A DNA stretch of 23,570 bases from a virus: the IMG/VR virus record IMGVR_UViG_3300004282_000009, positions 1-23,570 of that record. One strand, written 5' to 3'. The position numbers and the translations under genes are program-made. The notes under the pieces are model-generated. The model saw nothing but the letters and a program-made list of their open reading frames with translations. It was not told the DNA's origin and made no database searches. Below are positions 1 to 5,254 of this stretch, in pieces (within the stretch, counting starts at the first letter, position 1; the number at the start of each line of letters is the position of its first letter).

Positions 1-60
1 TTGGCAACATTGGCAACATTGGCAACATTGGCAACATTGGCAACATTGGCAACATTGGCA
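1..60. repeat. 9-bp tandem repeat (TTGGCAACA)
   Basis: Six full copies of TTGGCAACA followed by a partial copy start at the window edge, so the array may extend further left. The unit is a multiple of three, so copy-number change would not shift a reading frame. In frame 3 it encodes Gly-Asn-Ile triplets, which fits a coding repeat rather than an intergenic satellite. Confidence 0.95.
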
Positions 61-137
61 GCCCTGGGCAAGCTATCGGGAAGAATGGGAAGGCTGGCGG
101 GATTCGATGCCGTGGAAGGGGAATAGGTTGGAAATAA
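3..137 (+). CDS. C-terminal fragment of a Gly-X-Y (collagen-like) repeat protein
   Basis: Only the last 44 codons are present; the 5' part lies left of the window. Frame 3 reads six Gly-Asn-Ile triplets, then Gly-Ser-Pro and Gly-Gln-Ala, and ends in a basic tail (IRCRGRGIGWK) before TAA at 135-137. Gly at every third position with an early GSP is the pattern of collagen-like triple helices, which are common in phage tail fibres; that link is inference. The other two forward frames are also open across the repeat, and the frame was chosen for the Gly-X-Y pattern. A terminator hairpin begins 12 bases after the stop, which supports a real gene end. Coding on the opposite strand cannot be excluded. 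Confidence 0.5.
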   Translation, partial: GNIGNIGNIGNIGNIGNIGSPGQAIGKNGKAGGIRCRGRGIGWK

Positions 138-149
138 GGGCAAAGAAAA

Positions 150-185
150 GCTCCCGCCTCCCTTTCGGGAAACGGGAGCCGCTTT
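150..185. terminator. bidirectional rho-independent terminator
   Basis: GCTCCCG (150-156) pairs with CGGGAGC (173-179), and inside it TCCC (159-162) can pair with GGGA (167-170). On the minus strand the stem is followed by TTTTCTTT; on the plus strand it is followed by a weaker T-rich run. It lies between the convergent ends of the collagen-like gene (137) and the leftward operon (197), where a shared terminator is expected. Confidence 0.8.
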
Positions 186-196
186 GCTTTTATTGT

Positions 197-544
197 CTAT
201 TCTTCTCGCATTTTTGGCAGATTCTTAAAGTGATTCCTAGCTTGCGAAACTACCTCCCGTACCATGTCGGAAAAATAGCTTCCCATATTCGTGCCTTGTT
301 TCTTGATTCCTATATTGTCTCGGAAATCGCGGAAATCTGCATAGATGCAGCCTCCGAGATAGTCGCATCCTATTTCCTCCCCTCTGAACTCGATTGTAGC
401 AGATACAGCGAAGCAATCCCATTCCCCGTTTGTTACCTTCTCCAATGTTTCGCCGGTTTCATCAAAAGACAAATCGGCACAGAAATCGTCCATCCTATCA
501 ACTGACACTTTGAAGTTTTTTGTTTCGAATGCGTAGATGTTCAT
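197..544 (-). CDS. small acidic protein of unknown function
   Basis: 115 residues, beginning MNIYAFETKNFKVSVDR. I recognise no family. It is rich in Asp/Glu and aromatic residues and has no signal peptide or membrane segment, so it is probably a small cytosolic globular protein. The frame is open further upstream, but the start at 544 is chosen because GGGGAGGA sits about 8 bases before this ATG and because the longer version would overlap the upstream gene. It follows the 549-857 gene by 4 bases, so the two are cotranscribed and probably translationally coupled. It is the last gene of the leftward operon and ends just before the shared terminator. Confidence 0.75.
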   Translation of the reverse strand: MNIYAFETKNFKVSVDRMDDFCADLSFDETGETLEKVTNGEWDCFAVSATIEFRGEEIGCDYLGGCIYADFRDFRDNIGIKKQGTNMGSYFSDMVREVVSQARNHFKNLPKMREE

Positions 545-548
545 GGCG

Positions 549-857
549 TTATTCCTCCCCTTTCCAAGCTGAAAACTTTCCTTTTGGAATTGTGAAAACA
601 AATCCCTGGTCATTTTCAACAAGCACCCATTCCGACTCTTCAACTTGAAATGCCTCCATTTCATGACCAAACAATGAGAATCCATAGGCATGGAAAGAAT
701 CCTGTTCTGGATCGCTTAAAAGCTCCCCATCCCCATTCATGCTTTGCTCATAAAGGTAGGGAGTAAGGGGGGATTCCCCATCAAACTTTCCAGGCCTTTG
801 CGTTTCGCTTTTCCAATGTTCAATGTTAATTCCTGTTTCTTCTTTTATGTTTTCCAT
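549..857 (-). CDS. acidic protein of unknown function
   Basis: 102 residues, starting MENIKEETGINIEHWKSE and ending GKFSAWKGEE. It is strongly acidic, with no Cys pairs, membrane segment or recognisable catalytic motif. The stretch EESEWVLVENDQGFVF looks like paired beta strands. There is no Shine-Dalgarno; the leader is A-rich with three copies of ACAACAT leading into the ATG. The last codons overlap the strong ribosome-binding site of the next gene (197-544). Function unknown; early or accessory phage role inferred only from position. Confidence 0.7.
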   Translation of the reverse strand: MENIKEETGINIEHWKSETQRPGKFDGESPLTPYLYEQSMNGDGELLSDPEQDSFHAYGFSLFGHEMEAFQVEESEWVLVENDQGFVFTIPKGKFSAWKGEE

Positions 858-888
858 GTTGTTTTTTATGTTGTTTTTATGTTGTTTT

Positions 889-1047
889 TTACCTAAAAAG
901 AATCATCAATCCCGCGCAATAAAGCGCGATAATTAGCAGGAAAGCGAGAGAAGCGACAAGGAACCGATAGGCGGAAGCTATATCGGAGGCAATGCGCTTT
1001 TGCTTTGCGTGTTGGATTAGTTCAATAGGGATGTCTTTTGCTGTCAT
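889..1047 (-). CDS. small single-pass membrane protein
   Basis: 52 residues: a basic, helical N-terminus (MTAKDIPIELIQHAKQKRIA) followed by one strongly hydrophobic segment (about residues 28-50, AYRFLVASLAFLLIIALYC). The start at 1047 is preferred over the longer frame because AAAGGAAA precedes it at good spacing and the upstream extension overlaps the 1061-1225 gene. The preceding gene stops 13 bases upstream. Topology is probably N-in with a short periplasmic end. Function unknown. Confidence 0.65.
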   Translation of the reverse strand: MTAKDIPIELIQHAKQKRIASDIASAYRFLVASLAFLLIIALYCAGLMILFR

Positions 1048-1060
1048 CGTGTGGTTTCCT

Positions 1061-1225
1061 TTATTTTGCTCCCCATGCCTTGCAAGGCCGAGAGGATAAG
1101 TAATAATTAGCGGAAGGATCACTTATGCGATATTCCGCCAGCATCTTGCGAGCCTCCTTCCTGCTATCTAATTCGTCCACGGTTTCAAGATAACGGGAGT
1201 CTTTACGTTGAATGTAAGTTTTCAT
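1061..1225 (-). CDS. 54-residue phage protein with a Tyr/Arg/Cys-rich end
   Basis: The reading frame is MKTYIQRKDSRYLETVDELD, then SRKEARKMLAEYR, then ISDPSANYYLSSRPCKAWGAK, closing with TAA at 1061-1063. The core pattern ETVDE-x-x-x-RKEA-x-x-ML-x-EYR, then SD-x-SA-x-YY-x-SSR-x-C, is one I recall as a recurring small hypothetical protein in phages and bacteria; that recall is from memory, not a search. It sits tightly between its neighbours (13 bases to the next start, 19 bases from the upstream stop). The leader is A-rich without a clear Shine-Dalgarno and shares AACATAAAAACAA with the leader of the 549-857 gene. Function unknown. Confidence 0.75.
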   Translation of the reverse strand: MKTYIQRKDSRYLETVDELDSRKEARKMLAEYRISDPSANYYLSSRPCKAWGAK

Positions 1226-1244
1226 TTTTTGCTTTGTTTTTATG

Positions 1245-2165
1245 TTATTTATTCAAAAGGTTTCCGAAGGCCTTCACTTCTTCAATGGTAAAGCGATGGC
1301 ATCCTACAACAACGGCTTCAGAATCAATAGAAACAAGTGAGAAAGGGCCGACGGGGCACGTTTCCCCATTCCTATGCCATTCCTTTCCTTCCTCAATCTT
1401 CTTTCCAATAAATGCAAATGCTTTCCGCGCATCTTCCAAGTCAACTACGGCCCCATGGGAAGTCTCCACCTTGTCTCCATTGATTCGGAGCATGGGGGGG
1501 AGGATTCGGAGAGAGTAATATCCAGAGCCTTGCCATCCATCCCGCCATTCTTGCGCTTTCTCTTCCGCGCTGAGTCGCAAGATGCGATTGTTTTCCTCAA
1601 TCCTGGCTTGTCTCTTAACCTCCCGCGCTTCCCGTTGCGCTTGCTTCTTATCTGTAGCATCTTGCCAAGCCTTTGCATTTTCATTCATAACGCCAAAGGC
1701 TCTCCCCTCAATCGCATAAAAGGAGTTAAGCGCGGAAGAAACTTCAAGCGATGGATCAATTTTTGTGAGGTGAGAAATCAAATCCCTTCGATTTTCACAA
1801 TAATCGGCAAGACCTTTCGCTTTTTCATACCTATAGAATGCTTGCTTGTGAGGCTCTCGCTTTTCCTCCTTGAATGCCCTATCAACTGATTGATCAACAA
1901 TTCCCTGCAGCGAATGCTTGGGATTCTCCACTAGAAAAACTTTCGCAAAACTAGGAATTGCCCTATAAACCAGGCTCTTGTGCTTCGCTGTTGTCATGGA
2001 ATAACCACGATCTGTAACGAGATAAAGATTCTCACCCACTCGCCTAGCAATCGGGAAGTGGTTGCCGTAGGAGTATATCGTGCCCCCTTCAAAATAGAAG
2101 TTCGAACCTTTTCCGTTTTCCTTGTTTCCGCTTGCCCATAGGTGCGCTACTTGCTGATTGTTCAT
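1245..2165 (-). CDS. conserved phage/plasmid-type hypothetical protein (NNQQVAHLWAS family)
   Basis: 306 residues and first gene of the leftward operon. The N-terminal part (NNQQVAHLWASGNKENGKG, then NFYFEGGTIYSYGNHFPIAR, then YLVTDRGYSMTTAKHKS) matches a widespread phage and plasmid hypothetical family in my memory, in which a short aromatic GTIYSYG..FPIAR segment is the hallmark. The middle (about residues 170-220) is a charged helix of Lys/Arg/Glu/Gln, probably coiled coil. The C-terminus (VGCHRFTIEEVKAFGNLL) is globular. The frame could begin at 2231, but the ATG at 2165 is used because homologous-looking sequence starts there. No Shine-Dalgarno; the leader is CAACAACAAC plus an A-run. 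Function unknown. Confidence 0.75.
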   Translation of the reverse strand: MNNQQVAHLWASGNKENGKGSNFYFEGGTIYSYGNHFPIARRVGENLYLVTDRGYSMTTAKHKSLVYRAIPSFAKVFLVENPKHSLQGIVDQSVDRAFKEEKREPHKQAFYRYEKAKGLADYCENRRDLISHLTKIDPSLEVSSALNSFYAIEGRAFGVMNENAKAWQDATDKKQAQREAREVKRQARIEENNRILRLSAEEKAQEWRDGWQGSGYYSLRILPPMLRINGDKVETSHGAVVDLEDARKAFAFIGKKIEEGKEWHRNGETCPVGPFSLVSIDSEAVVVGCHRFTIEEVKAFGNLLNK

Positions 2166-2587
2166 GGTGTCTTTTTTGTTGTTGTTGCGCTGGCGGGATT
2201 GCCAGCTTGCGGAACCATACCCATTCCCCATTTTTGCTCAATCTTTATTTTGCATCCCCTCAAAAAAACTTTCACCCATTGCCAATCTTCATCCCCTCCA
2301 ATCTCCCGCAATCCCTTTGTTTATGCGCTCCTGCAGCCGATCAAGGAAGTCAATCAAAAATCTTTCAGCGCATCAAAATAGACTCATCCCGCAATCATGG
2401 CACAATCAATCCCGCCCCATTTCTCCCCCCTGCACAATCCCTCAAAATCTCCCCATGTCATCACCCTGCCCATGTCACAAAAACGATTTATAGGGCATCC
2501 TCACGCGCTCCTAGTTTAGAATCATTCTAAATAAGCATTGATTTTAGCCTTCTACCATGTCACGCTTCGAAAATCACTTTTTAAATC
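2166..2587. promoter_or_regulatory. divergent intergenic control region with CCATGTCA repeats
   Basis: No convincing gene is present in these 420 bases. They separate the leftward operon from the rightward terminase-small-like gene, so at least two promoters are expected, but I cannot name a convincing -35/-10 pair. The plus strand is C-rich and G-poor. CCATGTCA occurs three times (2453-2460, 2470-2477, 2555-2562), the first two 17 bases apart, and a palindrome lies between the second and third. This arrangement could bind a regulator or a packaging protein. Confidence 0.4.
2515..2531. promoter_or_regulatory. 17-bp perfect palindrome, possible operator
   Basis: TTTAGAAT, one central C, then ATTCTAAA, 56 bases before the ATG at 2588. 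AT-rich dyads of this size upstream of a phage gene are typical operator sites for dimeric regulators. No run of T follows it, so it is not a terminator. The binding protein is unknown. Confidence 0.45.
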
Positions 2588-3097
2588 ATGGCATCAAAGC
2601 TTGCAATCAATCGGAAGGAAGTAAGGGCAACCTATCTCGCCACGGGATCATTAACAGAAGCAGCAACCCTCCACGGCATCAAACCAGCTACCGTCAGACA
2701 ATGGGCAAAACGCTATAATTGGGAAACCAGCAGGAACGCGGAAAAGCTCGTGGAGAAGAGTATGGAGATTCAGCAGATTAAAAGAGAGAAGGGGCATCCT
2801 GACGCTGTGGCTATTTGTCACGCTGATGATGCTTTGGAAGTGTCTTTAGAGGCGAATAAAAAAGCTTTTGTGTCGTCTATGGCAGGAAGCCTGGCAAGGG
2901 CATCGCAGGAGATTGCATCTTCACCCTCAGCCCTTGAACACTCGCGCCGCATGGTTGACCTTGCTGGTGCTGCTAAGACCATTCTGGGTATCGGGGCTGA
3001 TTCAGATGCCCCTCGGCTCTCTGTCAACGTCCTCTCTCTTGATGCGTCTGCCCTGTCCATTGTTCCAGGACCGTCTAGTAACACGCTTTCTCTGTAG
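2588..3097 (+). CDS. helix-turn-helix protein, probable terminase small subunit
   Basis: 169 residues. Residues 6-45 (RKEVRATYLATGSLTEAATL, then HGIKPATVRQWAKRYNWET) form a clear helix-turn-helix, with LTEAATLHGIKPATVRQW as the helix-turn-recognition helix. The pattern ending in W-x-K-R-x-x-W is shared by many phage terminase small subunits, which recognise packaging-start DNA. The middle (about 50-130) is helical and could be the oligomerisation region; the C-terminus is a loose Ser/Pro-rich tail. No terminase large subunit lies in the window, so packaging function is inferred from the fold and the phage setting. A generic transcription regulator is the alternative. No Shine-Dalgarno is seen before the ATG. 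Confidence 0.55.
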   Translation: MASKLAINRKEVRATYLATGSLTEAATLHGIKPATVRQWAKRYNWETSRNAEKLVEKSMEIQQIKREKGHPDAVAICHADDALEVSLEANKKAFVSSMAGSLARASQEIASSPSALEHSRRMVDLAGAAKTILGIGADSDAPRLSVNVLSLDASALSIVPGPSSNTLSL

Positions 3098-3136
3098 ATC
3101 GGCCCATAAGATCAGATAACGCACAGAATAAATAGT

Positions 3137-3157
3137 TGTAACATCCCGATGTTTACA
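3137..3157. other. inverted repeat downstream of the terminase-small-like gene
   Basis: TGTAACATC (3137-3145) and GATGTTTACA (3148-3157) are near-perfect inverted arms around CC. No T-run follows, so it is more likely a protein-binding dyad or an mRNA 3' hairpin than a terminator. Confidence 0.35.
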
Positions 3158-3212
3158 GAGTAAAAAAAGACTTATTCATTTTTCTGAATGGTCATTGATG
3201 AATTTCAGATAT

Positions 3213-3241
3213 GTTAGAAGCAAATCTAACAATCCTTTTTT
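3213..3241 (+). terminator. rho-independent terminator after the terminase-small-like gene
   Basis: GTTAGA (3213-3218), loop AGCAAA, TCTAAC (3225-3230), then AATCC and seven T. The stem is perfect but AT-rich, so moderately strong. It lies 116 bases after the stop at 3097. Confidence 0.6.
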
Positions 3242-3254
3242 GGGAAAATTGACC

Positions 3255-3279
3255 TGACGGACACCACCCCTTTGACGGA
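3255..3279 (+). repeat. short direct repeat TGACGGA x2
   Basis: TGACGGA occurs at 3255-3261 and 3273-3279, 18 bases apart, in non-coding DNA after the terminase-small-like gene. Each copy follows or overlaps a TTGAC. It could be part of a promoter or a packaging-protein site; two copies are thin evidence. Confidence 0.25.
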
Positions 3280-3338
3280 AATTTTTCGGGCGACTCACCC
3301 GTAAAAGTCCCCACACAATTTTTCCTAAAAATCCCGTG

Positions 3339-3548
3339 TCACTTTTTCGAGTGCTTTGTCTTCACCCAATGAGCTTTTCCGAATATCGTCTTTCTCGCTA
3401 GTTCCTCTGGTAGTGAGAGGAGGTGGCATTTGAGGATTAGGTAGTTGTTTGGAGAGAGTAGGGATGGTAGGTTGGTTGGGTCTTCTCCGTTTGATAGGCA
3501 AGCTTTCGCTTGGGATAGGAGGAGTTTTTGGTTGGATTCGTAGTCCAT
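3339..3548 (-). CDS. possible small basic protein, unknown function
   Basis: 69 codons, reading MDYESNQKLLLSQAKACLSN onward and ending in a basic WVKTKHSKK. The predicted protein alternates polar and Leu-rich helical segments and looks protein-like (LPSLLSPNNYLILKCHLLSL). A purine-rich AAAGAAAAG lies just before the ATG and a TATAAA-like -10 about 16 bases upstream. Against it, the plus strand over the same bases also folds (CCTCT 3404-3408 with AGAGG further on; CAAGC with GCTTG around a 4-base loop near 3498-3512), so this DNA could belong to the neighbouring structured RNA. No family recognised. Confidence 0.4.
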   Translation of the reverse strand: MDYESNQKLLLSQAKACLSNGEDPTNLPSLLSPNNYLILKCHLLSLPEELARKTIFGKAHWVKTKHSKK

Positions 3549-3584
3549 CTTTTCTTTTCTTTTTATACTTTTTCTTTTCTTTTC

Positions 3585-4440
3585 AATTGCGCTTGGCTTG
3601 CGGCTGGGGCCGCGCCTCGCTTGAACGGCTTGCTCTGTGGAGCTTCGCCTACTTCAGCACCTTCGGTGGGATTCTACGAGAGAATAATTCGTTAGGAGGG
3701 CTGCTGGCGCAGGGCTTGATATTGCTTCGCAAAGAATGTGAAGTCTTGTTAAAGACGGCCCCCCAAACCCCCCAAGACGAAACTGGAGGGTTGTAGCAAG
3801 AAGCGGAGGATGGTATCCGATTCTTCGCGGGGGGTAGGTTTTGATTCCTACTCGCCGTTTGTCTCAAGCCTTCCGTGGTACGCATTCACGCTTGGCTTTC
3901 AGTTCCTTTTTGGAACGAGGAGATTATGGCATGGGGGAGAGTTAGTGTCAAGAGGGAGGGGGTTTAGGTTGTGGTCTAATCTTTGGTGGATTTGTTTAGG
4001 CTGGAGGCTAAAGATGAATAGGAAGTTTATTTGCCGACTTTATCGCAAACGATAAACTGAGCGAGTGGATGTCTATGAACGGCGACATTTCGTGGATGTT
4101 CAGTATCGTTGACATATGCCTCAAGAATTATCACTGGAGGTTATAAAGGTGGTTATTCGGGTATCTTTCAGCTTATTCCCCAAGTTGTTTAAGAAGGCGG
4201 CACTCACCGCTTTTCCCCGAATAAAAAATGGTCGTGGGAGGGTCAGGTCGCTACGAGTGTCTGGATCGTAGCCAATGGCTAACTCCACCAGATTCGTCCC
4301 TCAATGCCTCCCACGAGATAAGCGGCAACCGAGGCTCTTTGAAGAGCGTGTCAGTCACCGCATCCAGTTCGCCTAAGCTAGGCTGGAGCAGTACGGAGCC
4401 GCGCTATGCGAGACTCCGATACAAATACTAGGCATTTTTT
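3585..4440 (+). ncRNA. giant structured non-coding RNA (GOLLD/ROOL-like candidate)
   Basis: About 850 bases with no credible coding frame but dense pairing. Examples: GCGGC 3600-3604 with 3609-3613; GTCTT 3743-3747 with 3752-3756; GTAGG 3834-3838 with 3847-3851; AAGCC 3866-3870 with 3894-3898 enclosing CGTG/CACG; GTTCC 3902-3906 with 3912-3916; AGTTTAT 4024-4030 with 4052-4058 enclosing TTGC/GCAA; a 9-bp helix 4153-4161 with 4216-4224; a 10-bp helix 4232-4241 with 4307-4316 enclosing a 7-bp hairpin 4250-4256/4266-4272; GCTCT 4334-4338 with 4343-4347 inside GCGG/CCGC; GCCTA 4371-4375 with 4379-4383; CGGAG 4394-4398 with 4414-4418. It ends in six T (4435-4440). Several stems extend by G-U pairs only when read on the plus strand. 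A TATACT box at 3564-3569 could be its promoter. The 5' end is approximate. GOLLD and ROOL RNAs are of this size and occur in phages beside tRNA genes; class membership is inference. Confidence 0.6.
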
Positions 4441-4452
4441 GAAATGTGTCAA
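4425..4452 (-). promoter_or_regulatory. possible leftward promoter at the ncRNA 3' end
   Basis: On the minus strand TTGACA (4452-4447) is followed after 16 bases by TAGTAT (4430-4425). The -35 is perfect and the -10 matches four of six. If active it would make an antisense transcript across the structured RNA toward the small leftward frame at 3548. It could be a chance match. Confidence 0.3.
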
Positions 4453-4473
4453 GCATTAGTAAATTATAGTGAG

Positions 4474-4546
4474 CTACGGAGGTAGGACTCGAACCTACAA
4501 CACTCAGAGCCAAAATCTGATGATCTACCGATTGATCTACTCCGTA
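4474..4546 (-). tRNA. tRNA-Gln (anticodon UUG)
   Basis: Full cloverleaf on the minus strand: acceptor TACGGAG/CTCCGTA (7 bp), D arm GATC/GATC around AATCGGTA, anticodon stem TCAGA/TCTGA with loop TTTTGGC (anticodon TTG), a 5-base variable region, T arm GTAGG/CCTAC with loop TTCGAGT, and discriminator G. CCA is not encoded, so host CCA addition is needed. It decodes CAA, a codon used heavily in the giant virion gene of this phage. The 5' ten bases overlap the end of the FkbM methyltransferase gene. Confidence 0.97.
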
Positions 4547-5196
4547 CTGCTTTTGGGAAGACAAAGGATGTCGTATTGATTCCCTCCCTCATCTGGGAAA
4601 GGCTCAACGTCATATCCAGCATCAATGACCCATCTCAAGACATCCGCAGGGCGGCATCCTTGGCGCGACAATGCCCAAGAATTGATTTCTACCCATAGGA
4701 TGGGCATATGGCACAGAATCGTGCTTTTGGCTCCATATAGGGCTTTTAATTCGTATCCCTCCACATCTAGCTTTAGGAAGTCGAGGCGCGGAAGGTTAAG
4801 GGAGTCGAGAGTCACCACCTTGATAGACCCGCTTTCTTGGGAAAGATGAGAGGCTCCCGCATTGCTGCTTTGGTTGAATTGAATGGATTCCTCCTTGTCC
4901 CCTAGTGCAATGTTAAGAGAAATGGCATCTGGGCAGTTATGCACAAGGCATTCATGCGCTTGCGGGTTAGGTTCAATGGCAATAACCTTGCCTTCTGCTC
5001 CAACTGCCTTGAGGTATGCTGCTGTGTGGTCGCCAATAAAGGCTCCAGAATCAACAACATGATCGCCTTCATTGATATGACCAAGTATGATTGGAAGAGC
5101 ATACTGATCGTGATCCAGTCTCCCCGATTCCTCCACCCACTTCGAGATATGGGTATCACCTTCAATGACGGCAATACCAGACGGTAGGATTTTCAT
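4537..5196 (-). CDS. FkbM-family SAM-dependent methyltransferase
   Basis: 219 residues from the ATG at 5196. Motif I (VVDSGAFIGDHTAAY, residues 47-61) is the SAM-binding glycine loop. AIEPN (73-77) supplies the acidic residue for SAM ribose. LKLDVEGYELKAL (141-153) is the signature of FkbM-type (Methyltransf_21) enzymes, which O-methylate sugars or small molecules. Length is typical of the catalytic domain. Longer starts exist, up to 5274, but they would overlap the divergent glycosyltransferase gene; no clear Shine-Dalgarno marks any of them. Its stop TAG forms bases 8-10 of tRNA-Gln. Next to a glycosyltransferase, a role in glycan methylation is likely; the substrate is unknown. Confidence 0.85.
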   Translation of the reverse strand: MKILPSGIAVIEGDTHISKWVEESGRLDHDQYALPIILGHINEGDHVVDSGAFIGDHTAAYLKAVGAEGKVIAIEPNPQAHECLVHNCPDAISLNIALGDKEESIQFNQSSNAGASHLSQESGSIKVVTLDSLNLPRLDFLKLDVEGYELKALYGAKSTILCHMPILWVEINSWALSRQGCRPADVLRWVIDAGYDVEPFPDEGGNQYDILCLPKSSTE

Positions 5197-5254
5197 GACA
5201 GAAAGTTTTATGCATTTTCTTTCCATTTGGCAAGCAATATGTAAAGAAGGAGGA
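5197..5254. promoter_or_regulatory. 58-bp divergent promoter region
   Basis: Separates the leftward methyltransferase from the rightward glycosyltransferase-like gene if the preferred starts are right. AAGGAGG at 5247-5253 lies only one base before the ATG at 5255, unusually close for a Shine-Dalgarno. No convincing -35/-10 pair was found. Confidence 0.3.

Noticed and set aside
1-60. CRISPR-like array
   Set aside because: The repeats are 9 bp and contiguous, without spacers.
107-505. 132-codon plus-strand frame over the end of the leftward operon
   Set aside because: Shadow of the 197-544 gene; no ribosome-binding site, and it would run through the terminator hairpin.
2132-2530. Plus-strand frames in the divergent intergenic region
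   Set aside because: Cys-rich, low-complexity translations without a start signal; they reflect C-rich DNA and not a gene.
3287-3301. CGGG-CGACTCA-CCCG hairpin as terminator
   Set aside because: No T-run follows on either strand; left unassigned.
3834-3851. GTAGG-TTTTGATT-CCTAC, resembling a tRNA T arm
   Set aside because: Loop is 8 bases, and no D arm, anticodon arm or 7-bp acceptor can be built around it; it is one hairpin of the large RNA.
3449-4431. Four short plus-strand frames (3449-3796, 3810-4055, 4228-4431 and a minus shadow at 3649-3885)
   Set aside because: Trp/Arg/Gly-rich odd compositions, no Shine-Dalgarno, and each lies over perfect RNA stems, so they are by-products of structured RNA.
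3585-4440. Group I intron, tmRNA or RNase P RNA
   Set aside because: I found no P/Q/R/S core elements, no tag-peptide frame with tRNA-like ends, and no RNase P core motifs, and no split gene flanks it.
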